64,000 nt of DNA. Source: Ideonella alba. Lineage in GTDB: Bacteria; Pseudomonadota; Gammaproteobacteria; Burkholderiales; Burkholderiaceae_C. The translations under genes and the position numbers were made by a program. The stretch lies in NCBI RefSeq assembly GCF_018069875.1, contig NZ_JAGQDF010000014.1, forward strand, positions 1 through 64,000, given 5' to 3'. Positions 20,281 through 29,226 of the stretch are shown here, piece after piece; position 1 is the first letter of the stretch; each line of letters begins with the position of its first letter. The notes beneath the pieces are model-generated. The model worked only from the letters and a program-made list of their open reading frames with translations, searched no databases and was not told the DNA's origin.

Positions 20281-20973
20281 TCAGTCGCCGAACATCTTCT
20301 GCTTGAGCTCGCGACGCTGCTGGGCTTCCAGCGACAGCGTGGCGGTCGGGCGGGCCAGCAGACGGCCCAGGCCGATCGGCTCGCCGGTTTCGTCGCAGTA
20401 GCCGTAGTCGCCGGCATCGATGCGGGCCAGCGACTGGCTGATCTTCTTCAGCAGCTTGCGCTCGCGGTCGCGGGTGCGCAGCTCCAGGGCGTGCTCTTCC
20501 TCGATCGTGGCGCGGTCGGCCGGGTCGGGGACGATCGAGGTGTCCTCGCGCAGGTGCTCGGTGGTCTCGCCGGCGTTGGAGAGCAGGTCGTCCTTGAGCG
20601 CCTGCAGCCGGGTACGGAAGAACTCCAGCTGCTTGTCGTTCATGTACTCCGAGTCGGGCATGGCCAGCAGCTCAGGCTCGCTCAGGTCGCGGCCGGCCTT
20701 GGTCTTCCAGGCGTTGGCCAGCTTGGGGTCCGCCTTGGCGGCGGGCTTCAGGGCAGTCATCGGTTCGGGGTCGGTCCGGGGGGCAGGTTTCTTGGGCGAG
20801 AAACGGTCAGAGAAGCTCGCCCGCGACACGGCGGGCGGGGCGGTGGTTCGGTCGCTGGGGCGGGCAGCAGGCACTGCCGGCTCGGCCGCAGCCTTCTTGG
20901 CGGCGGCCGGGGCCTTGGCGGCAGGCTTCTTGGCTGCCGCTGTGCTGGCGCTCTTGGCCGGGGTCTTGCTCAC
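20281..20973 (-). CDS. dksA: RNA polymerase-binding transcription factor DksA with Ala/Lys/Pro-rich N-terminal tail
   Basis: The C-terminal ~150 residues are a standard DksA: MNDKQLEFFRTRLQALKDDLL coiled coil with the DPADRAT tip and the globular end GYCDETGEPIGLGRLLARPTAT. DksA binds the RNA polymerase secondary channel and works with ppGpp. Only one of the four zinc-finger cysteines is present, so zinc is probably not bound. A GTG at 20973 preceded by GAGGAGA gives a 230-residue protein with a histone-H1-like tail of about 70 residues (KKPAAKAPAAAKKAAAEP). An internal ATG at 20760 would give a conventional length. The Shine-Dalgarno favours the long form. Confidence 0.9.
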   Translation of the reverse strand: MSKTPAKSASTAAAKKPAAKAPAAAKKAAAEPAVPAARPSDRTTAPPAVSRASFSDRFSPKKPAPRTDPEPMTALKPAAKADPKLANAWKTKAGRDLSEPELLAMPDSEYMNDKQLEFFRTRLQALKDDLLSNAGETTEHLREDTSIVPDPADRATIEEEHALELRTRDRERKLLKKISQSLARIDAGDYGYCDETGEPIGLGRLLARPTATLSLEAQQRRELKQKMFGD

Positions 20974-21122
20974 GTTGGTCTCCTCGCCACGTCGCTCGAA
21001 CATCGAGGGGTGTTATACCCCTGTTGGCCCGGCGGATGTGGTGCAACCGCCACGTTCGGGCGCGCGGATTGTAGCGATCCGGCACTTCAACGCAGCTGAC
21101 AACGCAGCCGAGGGGCGCACGA

Positions 21123-22163
21123 TCAGGCCACACAGCCTTCCAGGCCCTGCAACAGGATGTCGCGTGGCAGGTCGATGCCGATGAAGACCATCTTGCTGGT
21201 CTTGGCTTCGCCGGGGGCCCATTTGGGCCCCAGGTCGGAGCCCATCAGCTGGTGCACGCCCTGGAAGATCACCTTGCGATCGCTCCCCTTGAGCCACAGC
21301 ACGCCCTTGTAGCGCAGCATCTTGGGGCCGTAGACCTGGACGATCGCGCCCAGGAAATCCTCCAGCTTGGACGGCGACAGCGCCTTGTCGCTGCGGAAGA
21401 CGAAGGACTTCACGTCGTCATCGTGGGCGTGATGGTGGGGGTGGTCGCAGTGCTCGCCGTGCTCGTGCTCGTGGTCATGGTGGTGGCCGTGACCCTGGCC
21501 CTCGGTGAGGAAGTCGGGGTCGATGTCGAGCTTGGCGTTGAGGTTGAAGCCCTTGAGATCGAAGACCTCGGTGATCGGCACCTCGCCGAAATGCACCGCG
21601 CGCTGCGGCGCGCGCGGGTTCATGTGCTTGAGGCGGTGCTGCAGCGCGGCCAGGTGGTCGGCGTCGACCAGGTCGGACTTGCTGATGAAGATCTGGTCGG
21701 CAAAGCCCACCTGGCGGCGCGCCTCCTGGCGGTCATTGAGCTGTTGCTCGGCGTGCTTGGCGTCGACCAGGGTCAGCACCGAATCCAGCAGGTAGCTCTC
21801 GGCCACCTCGTCGTCCATGAAGAAGGTCTGGGCCACCGGGCCGGGGTCGGCCACGCCGGTGGTCTCGATCACCACGCGGTCGAACTGCAGCTCGCCCTTG
21901 CGGCGCTTCATCGCCAGGTCGGCCAGCGTGGAGCGCAGGTCCTCGCGGATCGTGCAGCAGACGCAGCCGTTGCTCATCTGGATCACCTGCTCGTTGGTGT
22001 CCGCGACGAGGATGTCGTTGTCGATGTTCTCCTCACCGAACTCGTTCTCGATGACGGCGATCTTCTGGCCGTGCGCCTCGGTGAGCACGCGCTTGAGCAG
22101 GGTGGTCTTGCCCGAGCCGAGGAAGCCGGTCAGGATGGTGGCGGGGATCAGGCCGTTGGACAT
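21123..22163 (-). CDS. COG0523 (CobW/ZNG1-like) metal-chaperone GTPase
   Basis: The 346-residue GTPase has P-loop GFLGSGKTT near residues 13-21 and the metal-binding GCVCC at 66-70. A His-rich insert (225-247, e.g. GHGHHHDHEHEHGEH) and a C-terminal CobW domain follow. The family delivers metals, mostly Zn2+ or Co2+, to client proteins. Its neighbour dksA lacks the zinc-finger cysteines, a pairing also seen in zinc-sparing loci, but I saw no Zur box upstream. A role in cobalamin synthesis is possible but less likely because the B12 genes here are salvage genes. The ATG at 22163 gives MSNGLIPATIL; the upstream frame is non-homologous. Confidence 0.88.
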   Translation of the reverse strand: MSNGLIPATILTGFLGSGKTTLLKRVLTEAHGQKIAVIENEFGEENIDNDILVADTNEQVIQMSNGCVCCTIREDLRSTLADLAMKRRKGELQFDRVVIETTGVADPGPVAQTFFMDDEVAESYLLDSVLTLVDAKHAEQQLNDRQEARRQVGFADQIFISKSDLVDADHLAALQHRLKHMNPRAPQRAVHFGEVPITEVFDLKGFNLNAKLDIDPDFLTEGQGHGHHHDHEHEHGEHCDHPHHHAHDDDVKSFVFRSDKALSPSKLEDFLGAIVQVYGPKMLRYKGVLWLKGSDRKVIFQGVHQLMGSDLGPKWAPGEAKTSKMVFIGIDLPRDILLQGLEGCVA

Positions 22164-22312
22164 GGGGTCGGGGATCAGGTGGGCAGGCGGGGCAGATGGG
22201 GGCGCCCCGCACGGGTTCAAGGGGCCGCCACTCTGAGCCCGCAGGATGGGGCTGTCAAGCACTGTCAAACGGATCGGGTATTCTCGGACCATTCCCACTG
22301 CCGGCACACGAC

Positions 22313-23194
22313 GTGTCCGAACCGCCTTCCCCACGACCGCCGCGCGGTGGTCGTCCGGCCACCGCTGACAAGCGGGGCCTCTTCGAGCGCCTGGTCGAGT
22401 TCGTCCTGCCCGGGCCCGACTCCAAGGCCGAGCTGATCGAGACCCTGGCCGAAGCCGAGCAGCGCGAGCTGATCGAGCCGCAGTCGCGCGCCATGCTCGA
22501 AGGCGTGCTGCGCATGGCCGACATGGCGGCCGGCGACGTGATGGTGGCCGAACCCCGCATGGACGTGCTCGACATCGACGCCCCGTACGAGGAGCTGCTG
22601 GCCATGGTGATCGACACCGGCCACTCCCGCTTCCCGGTGATCGAGGGCTCGCGCGACAACATCATCGGCATCCTGATGGCCAAGGACCTGCTGAAGCTGC
22701 AGCGCGCGCCCGAGCTGAACCTGCGCACGCTGCTGCGACCGGCGGTGTTCGTCCCGGAGAGCAAGGGCCTGAACGAGCTGCTGCGCGACTTCCGCTCCAA
22801 CCGCAACCACCTGGCCATCGTCATCGACGAGTTCGGCTCCACCGCCGGCCTGATCACCATCGAGGACGTGCTCGAGGAGATCGTCGGCGAGATCGAGGAC
22901 GAGTTCGACGAGGCCGATGCCGCCAGCGGCGTCTACACGCTGGCCGACGGCAGCCTGCGGGTGGCCGGCGACGCCGACATCCGCACCGTCAACGAGGCCT
23001 TCTCGGCACAGTTCCCCGAGGACGCCTTCGACACCATCGGCGGCCTGCTGGCCCATGAACTGGGCCGGGTGCCGCGGCGTGGGGAATCGGTGGTGCTGGG
23101 CGGCTTGGACTTCAACGTGATGCTCACCCGCGGCGGCGCCGTGCGCTGGTTCCGCGTGCGGCGCCTGCCGGCCGACGCCGCCCACACCGCGTGA
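22313..23194 (+). CDS. corC: CorC/HlyC family CBS-domain protein
   Basis: The 293-residue cytoplasmic protein has two CBS motifs (DVMVAEPRMDVLDIDAPYEE through FPVIEGSRDNIIGIL, and LNELLRDFRSNRNHLAIVIDEFG) followed by the CorC_HlyC domain (SLRVAGDADIRTVNEAF). The family is linked to Mg2+/Co2+ efflux and often sits next to lnt. No membrane domain is present, which is normal for short CorC. The GTG at 22313 is the most plausible start because the frame has no closer ATG. Its stop overlaps the lnt GTG start. Confidence 0.88.
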   Translation: MSEPPSPRPPRGGRPATADKRGLFERLVEFVLPGPDSKAELIETLAEAEQRELIEPQSRAMLEGVLRMADMAAGDVMVAEPRMDVLDIDAPYEELLAMVIDTGHSRFPVIEGSRDNIIGILMAKDLLKLQRAPELNLRTLLRPAVFVPESKGLNELLRDFRSNRNHLAIVIDEFGSTAGLITIEDVLEEIVGEIEDEFDEADAASGVYTLADGSLRVAGDADIRTVNEAFSAQFPEDAFDTIGGLLAHELGRVPRRGESVVLGGLDFNVMLTRGGAVRWFRVRRLPADAAHTA

Positions 23195-24696
23195 CGCTCT
23201 CGTCCCGGCAGGCCCTGGCGCTGGCGGCGCTGGCGGGCGTGGTCCACACCGCTTCTTTTGCCCCGCTGAACGCGTACTGGCTGCAGCCGCTGGCGGTGGC
23301 CGCGCTGGTGCTGCTGTTGCGCACGGCCACGCCAGGCCAGGCCTTTGTGCGCGGCTGGGCCTTCGGCAGCGCCTGGCTGGCCAGCGGCCTGTGGTGGCTC
23401 TACATCAGCATGCACGACTTCGGCGGCCTGCCGGCGCCGCTGGCGGCGGCCGCGGTGGGGCTGCTGGCGCTGGCGCTGTCGCTGTACCTGGCGGCGGCGA
23501 TGGCGGCCTGGGCGCGCTGGCGCAGCGGCCGGCCGATGGCCGATGCGGCGGGTCTGGCCGGCCTGTGGCTGCTGGCCGAGCTGGCGCGGGCGCAGTTCCT
23601 CACCGGCTTTCCCTGGATCGCCTCGGGCTATGCCCATGCCGACGGCCTGCTGGCGGCGCTGGCGCCCTGGGGCGGCGTCTATGCGATGGGGGCGCTGGCG
23701 ACGCTGCTGGCCGCGCTGCTGGTGCTGGGGCGAGGGGCCTCGGCCAACGCCTGCCGCCTGCTGGCGATGGGGTTGCTCGCGGGCCTGATGGCCTTGCCGC
23801 AGCACTTCACCGAGCCGGCCGGCGAGCTGACGGTCAGCCTGCTGCAGCCGGCGGTGCCGCAGGACCTGAAGTTCGACCCCGAGCGCCTGGGCGCCAACAT
23901 GCAGGCGCTGCAGCAGCAGCTGCATGCGGCGAGCGGCGCGCTGGTGGTGACGCCCGAGTCGGTGCTGCCGATCCCGCGCGACCTGCTGGACGAGGGCTAC
24001 TGGGCGGGCCTGACCGCGCCCTTCCGGCAGGGCGACCGGGCGGCGCTGATCGGCACCTTCGTGGGCAACGAGCGCGACGGCTTCGTCAACGCGATGGTTG
24101 GCGTGCAGCCTGGCGCCAGCCCCGACTACGAATACGGCAAGCGCCACCTGCTGCCCTTTGGCGAGTACATCCCGCCGGGCTTTCGCTGGTTCGTTGACCT
24201 GATGCGCATTCCGCTGGGCGACCAGGCCAGCGGCCACCATGGTGCGTCCTTTGCGGTGGCTGGCCAGCGGGTGCGGCCCCTGATCTGCTACGAGGACCTG
24301 TTCGGCGAGGACTTTGCCGACGCGGTGGTCGGCCCGCAGGCCGCCACGCTGCTGGTCAATGCCAGCAACCTGGCCTGGTTCGGCCGCTGGATGGTGCAGG
24401 ACCAGCACCTGCAGTTCTCGCGCCTGCGCGCGCTGGAATTCCAGCGCCCGCTGGTGCGCGCCACCAACACCGGTGCCACCGCGGTGATCGACCACCGCGG
24501 CGTGGTCACGCAGCGCCTGCCCGCCTGGCAGGAGGGCACGCTCGACGCCACCGTGCAGGGCCGCCGCGGCGACACGCCCTATGCGCGCTGGCTGGCCGCC
24601 TGGGGCCTGTGGCCGCTGTGGGGACTGGCGGCCGCGCTGCTGGTCACGATGCGGATGGGCGCGCTGCTGGCCGGGCGCCGCCGGGTCGCCCCGTAG
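23191..24696 (+). CDS. lnt: Apolipoprotein N-acyltransferase
   Basis: The 501-residue inner-membrane enzyme adds the third acyl chain to lipoproteins. Membrane segments fill the first ~200 residues, followed by a nitrilase-like periplasmic domain with the Glu-Lys-Cys triad: TPESVLP, YGKRHLLPFGEY and LICYEDLF. A final membrane helix sits near the C-terminus. The GTG start at 23191 overlaps the corC stop (GTGA), so translation is coupled. Clients in this window include the lipoprotein at 45886-47343. Length is normal and all three catalytic residues are present. Confidence 0.95.
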   Translation: MTLSSRQALALAALAGVVHTASFAPLNAYWLQPLAVAALVLLLRTATPGQAFVRGWAFGSAWLASGLWWLYISMHDFGGLPAPLAAAAVGLLALALSLYLAAAMAAWARWRSGRPMADAAGLAGLWLLAELARAQFLTGFPWIASGYAHADGLLAALAPWGGVYAMGALATLLAALLVLGRGASANACRLLAMGLLAGLMALPQHFTEPAGELTVSLLQPAVPQDLKFDPERLGANMQALQQQLHAASGALVVTPESVLPIPRDLLDEGYWAGLTAPFRQGDRAALIGTFVGNERDGFVNAMVGVQPGASPDYEYGKRHLLPFGEYIPPGFRWFVDLMRIPLGDQASGHHGASFAVAGQRVRPLICYEDLFGEDFADAVVGPQAATLLVNASNLAWFGRWMVQDQHLQFSRLRALEFQRPLVRATNTGATAVIDHRGVVTQRLPAWQEGTLDATVQGRRGDTPYARWLAAWGLWPLWGLAAALLVTMRMGALLAGRRRVAP

Positions 24697-24759
24697 AATC
24701 AAGGGTTTTCCCATCACGATGGACACCGTGCGCCCGGGCGCGCGGTGCGCGACCGGCCG

Positions 24760-25701
24760 ATGCTCACCTTCCAGCAACTCATTCTCCGCCTCCAGGACTA
24801 CTGGGACGCCCAGGGCTGCGCCCTGCTGCAACCGTACGACATGGAAGTGGGTGCGGGCACCAGCCACACCGCCACCTTCCTGCGCGCGCTGGGCCCTGAG
24901 CCCTGGAAGGCCGCCTACGTGCAGCCCAGCCGCCGCCCCAAGGACGGCCGCTATGGCCAGAACCCCAACCGCCTGCAGCATTACTACCAGTACCAGGTGG
25001 TGCTCAAGCCGGCGCCGGCCAACATCCTCGAGCTCTACCTGGGCTCGCTGGAGGCGCTGGGTTTTGATCTGAAGAAGAACGACGTGCGCTTCGTCGAGGA
25101 CGACTGGGAGAACCCCACGCTGGGCGCCTGGGGCCTGGGCTGGGAGGTCTGGTTGAACGGCATGGAGGTGACCCAGTTCACCTACTTCCAGCAGGTCGGC
25201 GGCATCGACTGCAAGCCCATCACCGGCGAGATCACCTACGGCCTGGAGCGCCTGGCCATGTACCTGCAGGGCGTGGAGAACGTCTATGACCTGCAGTACG
25301 CCCCCGGCGTGCGCTACGGCGACGTGTTCCTGCAGAACGAGATTGAGCAGAGCACCTACAACTTCGAGCACAGCAACGTCGAGTTCCTGCTGCACGCCTT
25401 CGGCGCGCACGAGGGCAATGCGCAGCAGCTGATGCAGGCGCAGCTGGCGCTGCCGGCCTACGAGCAGGTGCTCAAGGCGGCGCACACCTTCAACCTGCTG
25501 GATGCGCGCGGCGCGATCAGCGTGACCGAGCGCGCGGCCTACATCGGCCGCATCCGCAACCTGGCCCGCAGCGTGGCGGCCAGCTACCTGGACAGCCGCG
25601 CCCGCCTGGGCTTCCCGATGGCCCCCAAGGCCTGGGCCGATGAAGTGATCGCCGAGCTGGCCGCCAAGGCCGAGAAGGCCGCCAAGAAAGAAGCAGCCTG
25701 A
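24760..25701 (+). CDS. glyQ: Glycine--tRNA ligase alpha subunit
   Basis: The 313-residue alpha chain of the bacterial tetrameric GlyRS is unmistakable: [32 protein letters not shown], then [17 protein letters not shown] and the class II block. It activates glycine with ATP and, with GlyS, charges tRNA-Gly. The ATG at 24760 gives MLTFQQ; an earlier ATG at 24745 is possible but extends into non-conserved sequence. A TAGAAT hexamer overlaps the lnt stop upstream. glyS follows after 5 bases. Confidence 0.97.
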   Translation: MLTFQQLILRLQDYWDAQGCALLQPYDMEVGAGTSHTATFLRALGPEPWKAAYVQPSRRPKDGRYGQNPNRLQHYYQYQVVLKPAPANILELYLGSLEALGFDLKKNDVRFVEDDWENPTLGAWGLGWEVWLNGMEVTQFTYFQQVGGIDCKPITGEITYGLERLAMYLQGVENVYDLQYAPGVRYGDVFLQNEIEQSTYNFEHSNVEFLLHAFGAHEGNAQQLMQAQLALPAYEQVLKAAHTFNLLDARGAISVTERAAYIGRIRNLARSVAASYLDSRARLGFPMAPKAWADEVIAELAAKAEKAAKKEAA

Positions 25702-25706
25702 ACACC

Positions 25707-27848
25707 ATGAGTCACGCCAACCTCCTCGTTGAACTCTTCGTCGAAGAACTGCCGCCCAAGGCGCTGAAGAAGCTGGGCGAGGCTTTTTCGTCGGTGCTGG
25801 CCGCCAGCCTGAAGGCCCAGGGCCTGGCGGCGGCCGATGCCGCGGTCACCTCGTACGCGTCGCCGCGTCGCCTGGCGGTGCAGGTCGCCGGTGTGGCGAG
25901 CCAGGCCGCTGACAAGGCCCAGCAGATCAAGCTGATGCCGGTGGCTGTGGCCCTGTCCGCCGATGGCCAGCCCACGCCCGCGCTGCTCAAGAAGCTGGCC
26001 GCGGTGGGTGCCGACGCGTCGGTCGTGCCGCAGCTCAAGCGGCTGCCCGACGGCAAGGCCGAGGCCCTGTTCCTGGACAGCGTGGTGCCCGGCGCCAGCC
26101 TGGCCGAGGGCCTGCAGAAGGCGCTGGACGAAGCGATTGCCAAGCTCCCGATTCCCAAGGTCATGACCTATCAGAAGGCCGACGGCTGGAGCGACGTCAA
26201 GTTCGTCCGCCCGGCGCACCGCCTGATCGCGCTGCATGGCGAGCAGGTCGTGCCGGTGCAGGCGCTGGGCCTGAGCGCCGGCCGCGAGACGCTGGGCCAC
26301 CGCTTCGAGGCGACGGTGCCGGTGGTCCAGATCGAGAGCGCCGACAGCTACGCCCGGCAACTGCGCGAGCAGGGCGCCGTGATCGCCAGCTTCGATGAGC
26401 GCCGCGCCGAGATCGTGCGCCAACTCACCGCCGCAGCGGCCAAGGAAGGCCTGACCCCGATCGAGGACGAGGCGCTGCTGGACGAGGTCACCGCGCTGGT
26501 CGAGCAGCCCAATGTGCTGACCTGCCACTTCGAGCAGGCGTTTCTCGACGTGCCGCAGGAGTGCCTGATCCTGACGATGAAGGCCAACCAGAAGTACTTC
26601 CCGTTGCTGGACGGCCACGGCAAGCTGACCAACACCTTCCTGATCGTCAGCAACATCGCGCCGGCCGATGCCAGCGCGGTGATCCAGGGCAATGAGCGCG
26701 TGGTGCGCCCGCGCCTGGCCGACGCCAAGTTCTTCTTCGATCAGGACCGCAAGAGGACGCTGGACAGCCGCGTGCCGGGCCTGGCCAAGGTGGTCTACCA
26801 CGGCAAGCTGGGCACCCAGGGCGAGCGCATGGAGCGCGTGCGCGCCATCGGCCACGCGATCGTCAACCAGCTGCGCATGGCCACCGTGCCCTTCACGGTC
26901 GAGGCCAAGGATGAGTTCGATGTGCTCGACTCCAAGGTGCGCGAGGCCGCCACGCTGGCCAAGTGCGACCTGCTGACCGACATGGTGGGCGAGTTCCCCG
27001 AGCTGCAGGGCATCATGGGCGGCTACTACGCCCGCGCCGAGGGCCTGCGCGACGGCGTGGCCATCGCCATCGAGGACCATTACAAGCCGCGCTTCGCCGG
27101 CGACGCGCTGCCGCGCAACCACAGCGGCACCGTGGTGGCGCTGGCCGACAAGCTGGAAACCCTGGTGGGCCTGTTCGGCATCGGCCAGTTGCCCACCGGC
27201 GACAAGGACCCGTTCGCGCTGCGCCGCCACGCGCTGGGCGTGATCCGCATCCTGGTCGAGAAGAACCTGCCGCTGGATCTGTCCGAGCTGCTGAAAGCCG
27301 CCGTGCCCTGCTTCGGTGAGCTGATCCAGGACCCGAGCGAGGCACTGGCCGGTTTCTTCGCCGACCGCCTGGCTGTCTCGCTGCGCGACCAGGGCTACAG
27401 CGCCCAGGAGGTCGACGCGGTGCTGGCGCTGGCGCCGCAGCGCCTGGGCGACATCCCGCGCCGCCTGGAGGCCGTGCGCGCCTTCGCCGCGCTGCCCGAG
27501 GCCGCCTCGCTGGCCGCGGCCAACAAGCGGGTGGGCAACATCCTGAAGAAGATCGAGGGCGCGCTGCCCACCGCGGTCACCGACGCGCTGCTGCAGGAGC
27601 CCGCCGAGCAGGCGCTGGCCGCCGCGATCGCCCAGGTGCAGCCGGTGGCCGACCGCCTGTTCGAGCAGCACGACTACGCCGGCTCGCTCAAGGCCCTGGC
27701 CGCGCTGAAGGCGCCGGTCGATGCCTTCTTCGACGGCGTGATGGTCAATGCCGACGACGCCGCGCTGCGCGCCAACCGCCAGGCGCTGCTGAACCGCCTG
27801 CACCAGGCGATGAACCGCGTGGCCGACCTGTCGCGCCTGGCGGCCTGA
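25707..27848 (+). CDS. glyS: Glycine--tRNA ligase beta subunit
   Basis: The 713-residue beta chain of GlyRS binds and positions tRNA-Gly for the alpha chain. The N-terminus NLLVELFVEELPPKALKKLG, the block VRPAHRLIALHG and the C-terminal anticodon-binding region all match the family at normal length. It starts five bases after glyQ and is translated from the same message. gmhB follows 12 bases later. Confidence 0.97.
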   Translation: MSHANLLVELFVEELPPKALKKLGEAFSSVLAASLKAQGLAAADAAVTSYASPRRLAVQVAGVASQAADKAQQIKLMPVAVALSADGQPTPALLKKLAAVGADASVVPQLKRLPDGKAEALFLDSVVPGASLAEGLQKALDEAIAKLPIPKVMTYQKADGWSDVKFVRPAHRLIALHGEQVVPVQALGLSAGRETLGHRFEATVPVVQIESADSYARQLREQGAVIASFDERRAEIVRQLTAAAAKEGLTPIEDEALLDEVTALVEQPNVLTCHFEQAFLDVPQECLILTMKANQKYFPLLDGHGKLTNTFLIVSNIAPADASAVIQGNERVVRPRLADAKFFFDQDRKRTLDSRVPGLAKVVYHGKLGTQGERMERVRAIGHAIVNQLRMATVPFTVEAKDEFDVLDSKVREAATLAKCDLLTDMVGEFPELQGIMGGYYARAEGLRDGVAIAIEDHYKPRFAGDALPRNHSGTVVALADKLETLVGLFGIGQLPTGDKDPFALRRHALGVIRILVEKNLPLDLSELLKAAVPCFGELIQDPSEALAGFFADRLAVSLRDQGYSAQEVDAVLALAPQRLGDIPRRLEAVRAFAALPEAASLAAANKRVGNILKKIEGALPTAVTDALLQEPAEQALAAAIAQVQPVADRLFEQHDYAGSLKALAALKAPVDAFFDGVMVNADDAALRANRQALLNRLHQAMNRVADLSRLAA

Positions 27849-27860
27849 CACCGCACCGCC

Positions 27861-28442
27861 ATGCAAGCGCCCAAGCTGATCATCATCGGCCGTGACGGCA
27901 TCCTCAACCGCTTCCGCGACGACCACGTCAAGGATCCGGCCGAGTTCGAGCCGCTGCCCGGGGCGCTGCAGGCCGTGGCCCGCCTGAACCATGCCGGCTG
28001 GCATGTGGTGGTGGCCACCAACCAGGCGGGCATCGGCCGCGGCATGATCGACATGGCCGCGGTCAACGCGGTGCACCGCCACATGATGAAGCTGCTGGCG
28101 GCGCAGGGCGGGCGGCTGGATGCGATCTTCTTCTGCCCGCATGCCCCCGAGGACGACTGCGCCTGCCGCAAGCCGCTGCCCGGCATGATGCGCGAGATCG
28201 GCGAGCGCTATGGCGTCGACCTGGCCACGGTGCCGATGGTGGCCGACACCCTGCGCGACCTGCAGGCCGCCCAGGCCGCCGGCTGCCGCCCGCACCTGGT
28301 GCGCACCGGCCGCGCGGCCCTGGTCCACGAGGCCGAGCTGGCGCAGTGGCAGCAGACCGTGCCCGGGACCGTGGTGCATGCCGACCTGGCGGCGCTGGCC
28401 GAGCACCTGCTGGGCGGTGGCGCAGCGCCCGTTTCCTCCTGA
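27861..28442 (+). CDS. gmhB: HAD phosphatase of the GmhB type with the nucleophilic Asp replaced by Gly
   Basis: The 193-residue protein matches D-glycero-beta-D-manno-heptose-1,7-bisphosphate 7-phosphatase in size, zinc motif (CPHAPEDDCACRKP), motif II (VVVATNQAGIGRG) and motif IV (VADTLRDLQAAQAAG). That enzyme serves LPS heptose synthesis. Motif I reads IIIGRDGILN instead of the usual LDRDG: the first Asp, which takes the phosphate, is Gly at residue 10 (codon GGC, 27888-27890), while the second Asp is kept. The protein may be inactive as a classical HAD phosphatase or have changed function. It lies between glyS and an acyltransferase, as is usual in this order. Confidence 0.85.
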   Translation: MQAPKLIIIGRDGILNRFRDDHVKDPAEFEPLPGALQAVARLNHAGWHVVVATNQAGIGRGMIDMAAVNAVHRHMMKLLAAQGGRLDAIFFCPHAPEDDCACRKPLPGMMREIGERYGVDLATVPMVADTLRDLQAAQAAGCRPHLVRTGRAALVHEAELAQWQQTVPGTVVHADLAALAEHLLGGGAAPVSS

Positions 28443-28450
28443 ATCCCGTC

Positions 28451-29206
28451 ATGCAACGTCTGTCCTGGCTGCTGCGCTCGTCGCTGTTCTTTCTCTGGCT
28501 GGTGGTGACGGTGATCCCCTGGGCCACCTTTGTCGTGCTGGTCTCGCTGTTCGTCAGCTCCACCACGCTGTACTGGATCTGCGCCGGCTGGCTGCGCCAG
28601 GCGATCTGGGCGGCGCGCTGGATCTGCGGCGTGCGCTGGCGCGTGCAGGGCATGGAGAACGTGCCGCCCGCCAGCGATGGCCAGGCGGCCGTGCTGCTGG
28701 CGCCCAAGCACCAGAGCACCTGGGAGACCTTTGCCTTCCCGATGCTGATGCCGCACCCGCTGGCCTATGTGTTCAAGCGCGAGCTGCTGTGGATCCCGTT
28801 CTTCGGCTGGGCCATCGGCAGCCTGGACATGATCCACATCGACCGCAGCCGCCGCTCCGAGGCCTGGCGCAAGGTGGCCGAGCAGGGCCAGCGCATCATG
28901 GGCAAGGGCAGCTGGGTCATCATGTTCCCCGAAGGCACGCGCACGCCGCGCGGCAGCCAGGGTGACTACAAGACCGGCGCCAGCCGCCTGGCCATCACCA
29001 CCGGCGTGCCGATCGTGCCGATCGCGGTGGCCTCGGCGCGCTGCTGGCCGCGCAAGAGTTTCCTGCTGCGCCCGGGCGTGATCGAGGTCTCGATCGGCCG
29101 GCCGATCCCGGTGCAGGGCCGCCAGCCCGATGAGCTGATGCGCGAGGTCGAGGCCTGGATCGAGGCCGAGATGCGCCGCATCGACCCCGAGGCCTACGCC
29201 GCCTGA
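28451..29206 (+). CDS. 1-acyl-glycerol-3-phosphate acyltransferase family protein (PlsC-like)
   Basis: The 251-residue protein has two hydrophobic N-terminal segments and the PlsC motifs. Motif I is HQSTWE at residues 87-92, so the family HX4D appears as HX4E; motif III is FPEGTR at 159-164. It would acylate lysophosphatidic acid at the inner membrane in phospholipid synthesis. HX4E is, to my knowledge, also seen in related betaproteobacterial copies, so it is not proof of inactivity. It follows gmhB by 8 bases and precedes the ygjP-type gene. Confidence 0.85.
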   Translation: MQRLSWLLRSSLFFLWLVVTVIPWATFVVLVSLFVSSTTLYWICAGWLRQAIWAARWICGVRWRVQGMENVPPASDGQAAVLLAPKHQSTWETFAFPMLMPHPLAYVFKRELLWIPFFGWAIGSLDMIHIDRSRRSEAWRKVAEQGQRIMGKGSWVIMFPEGTRTPRGSQGDYKTGASRLAITTGVPIVPIAVASARCWPRKSFLLRPGVIEVSIGRPIPVQGRQPDELMREVEAWIEAEMRRIDPEAYAA

Positions 29207-29226
29207 GCCTCGTAGAATCGGCGGCC

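Noticed and set aside
22164-22312. Zur box before the COG0523 GTPase
   Set aside because: No palindrome of the GTTATA-type was seen in the upstream region.
24697-24759. Glycine riboswitch before glyQS
   Set aside because: The gap is only 63 bases with no conserved glycine-aptamer motif.
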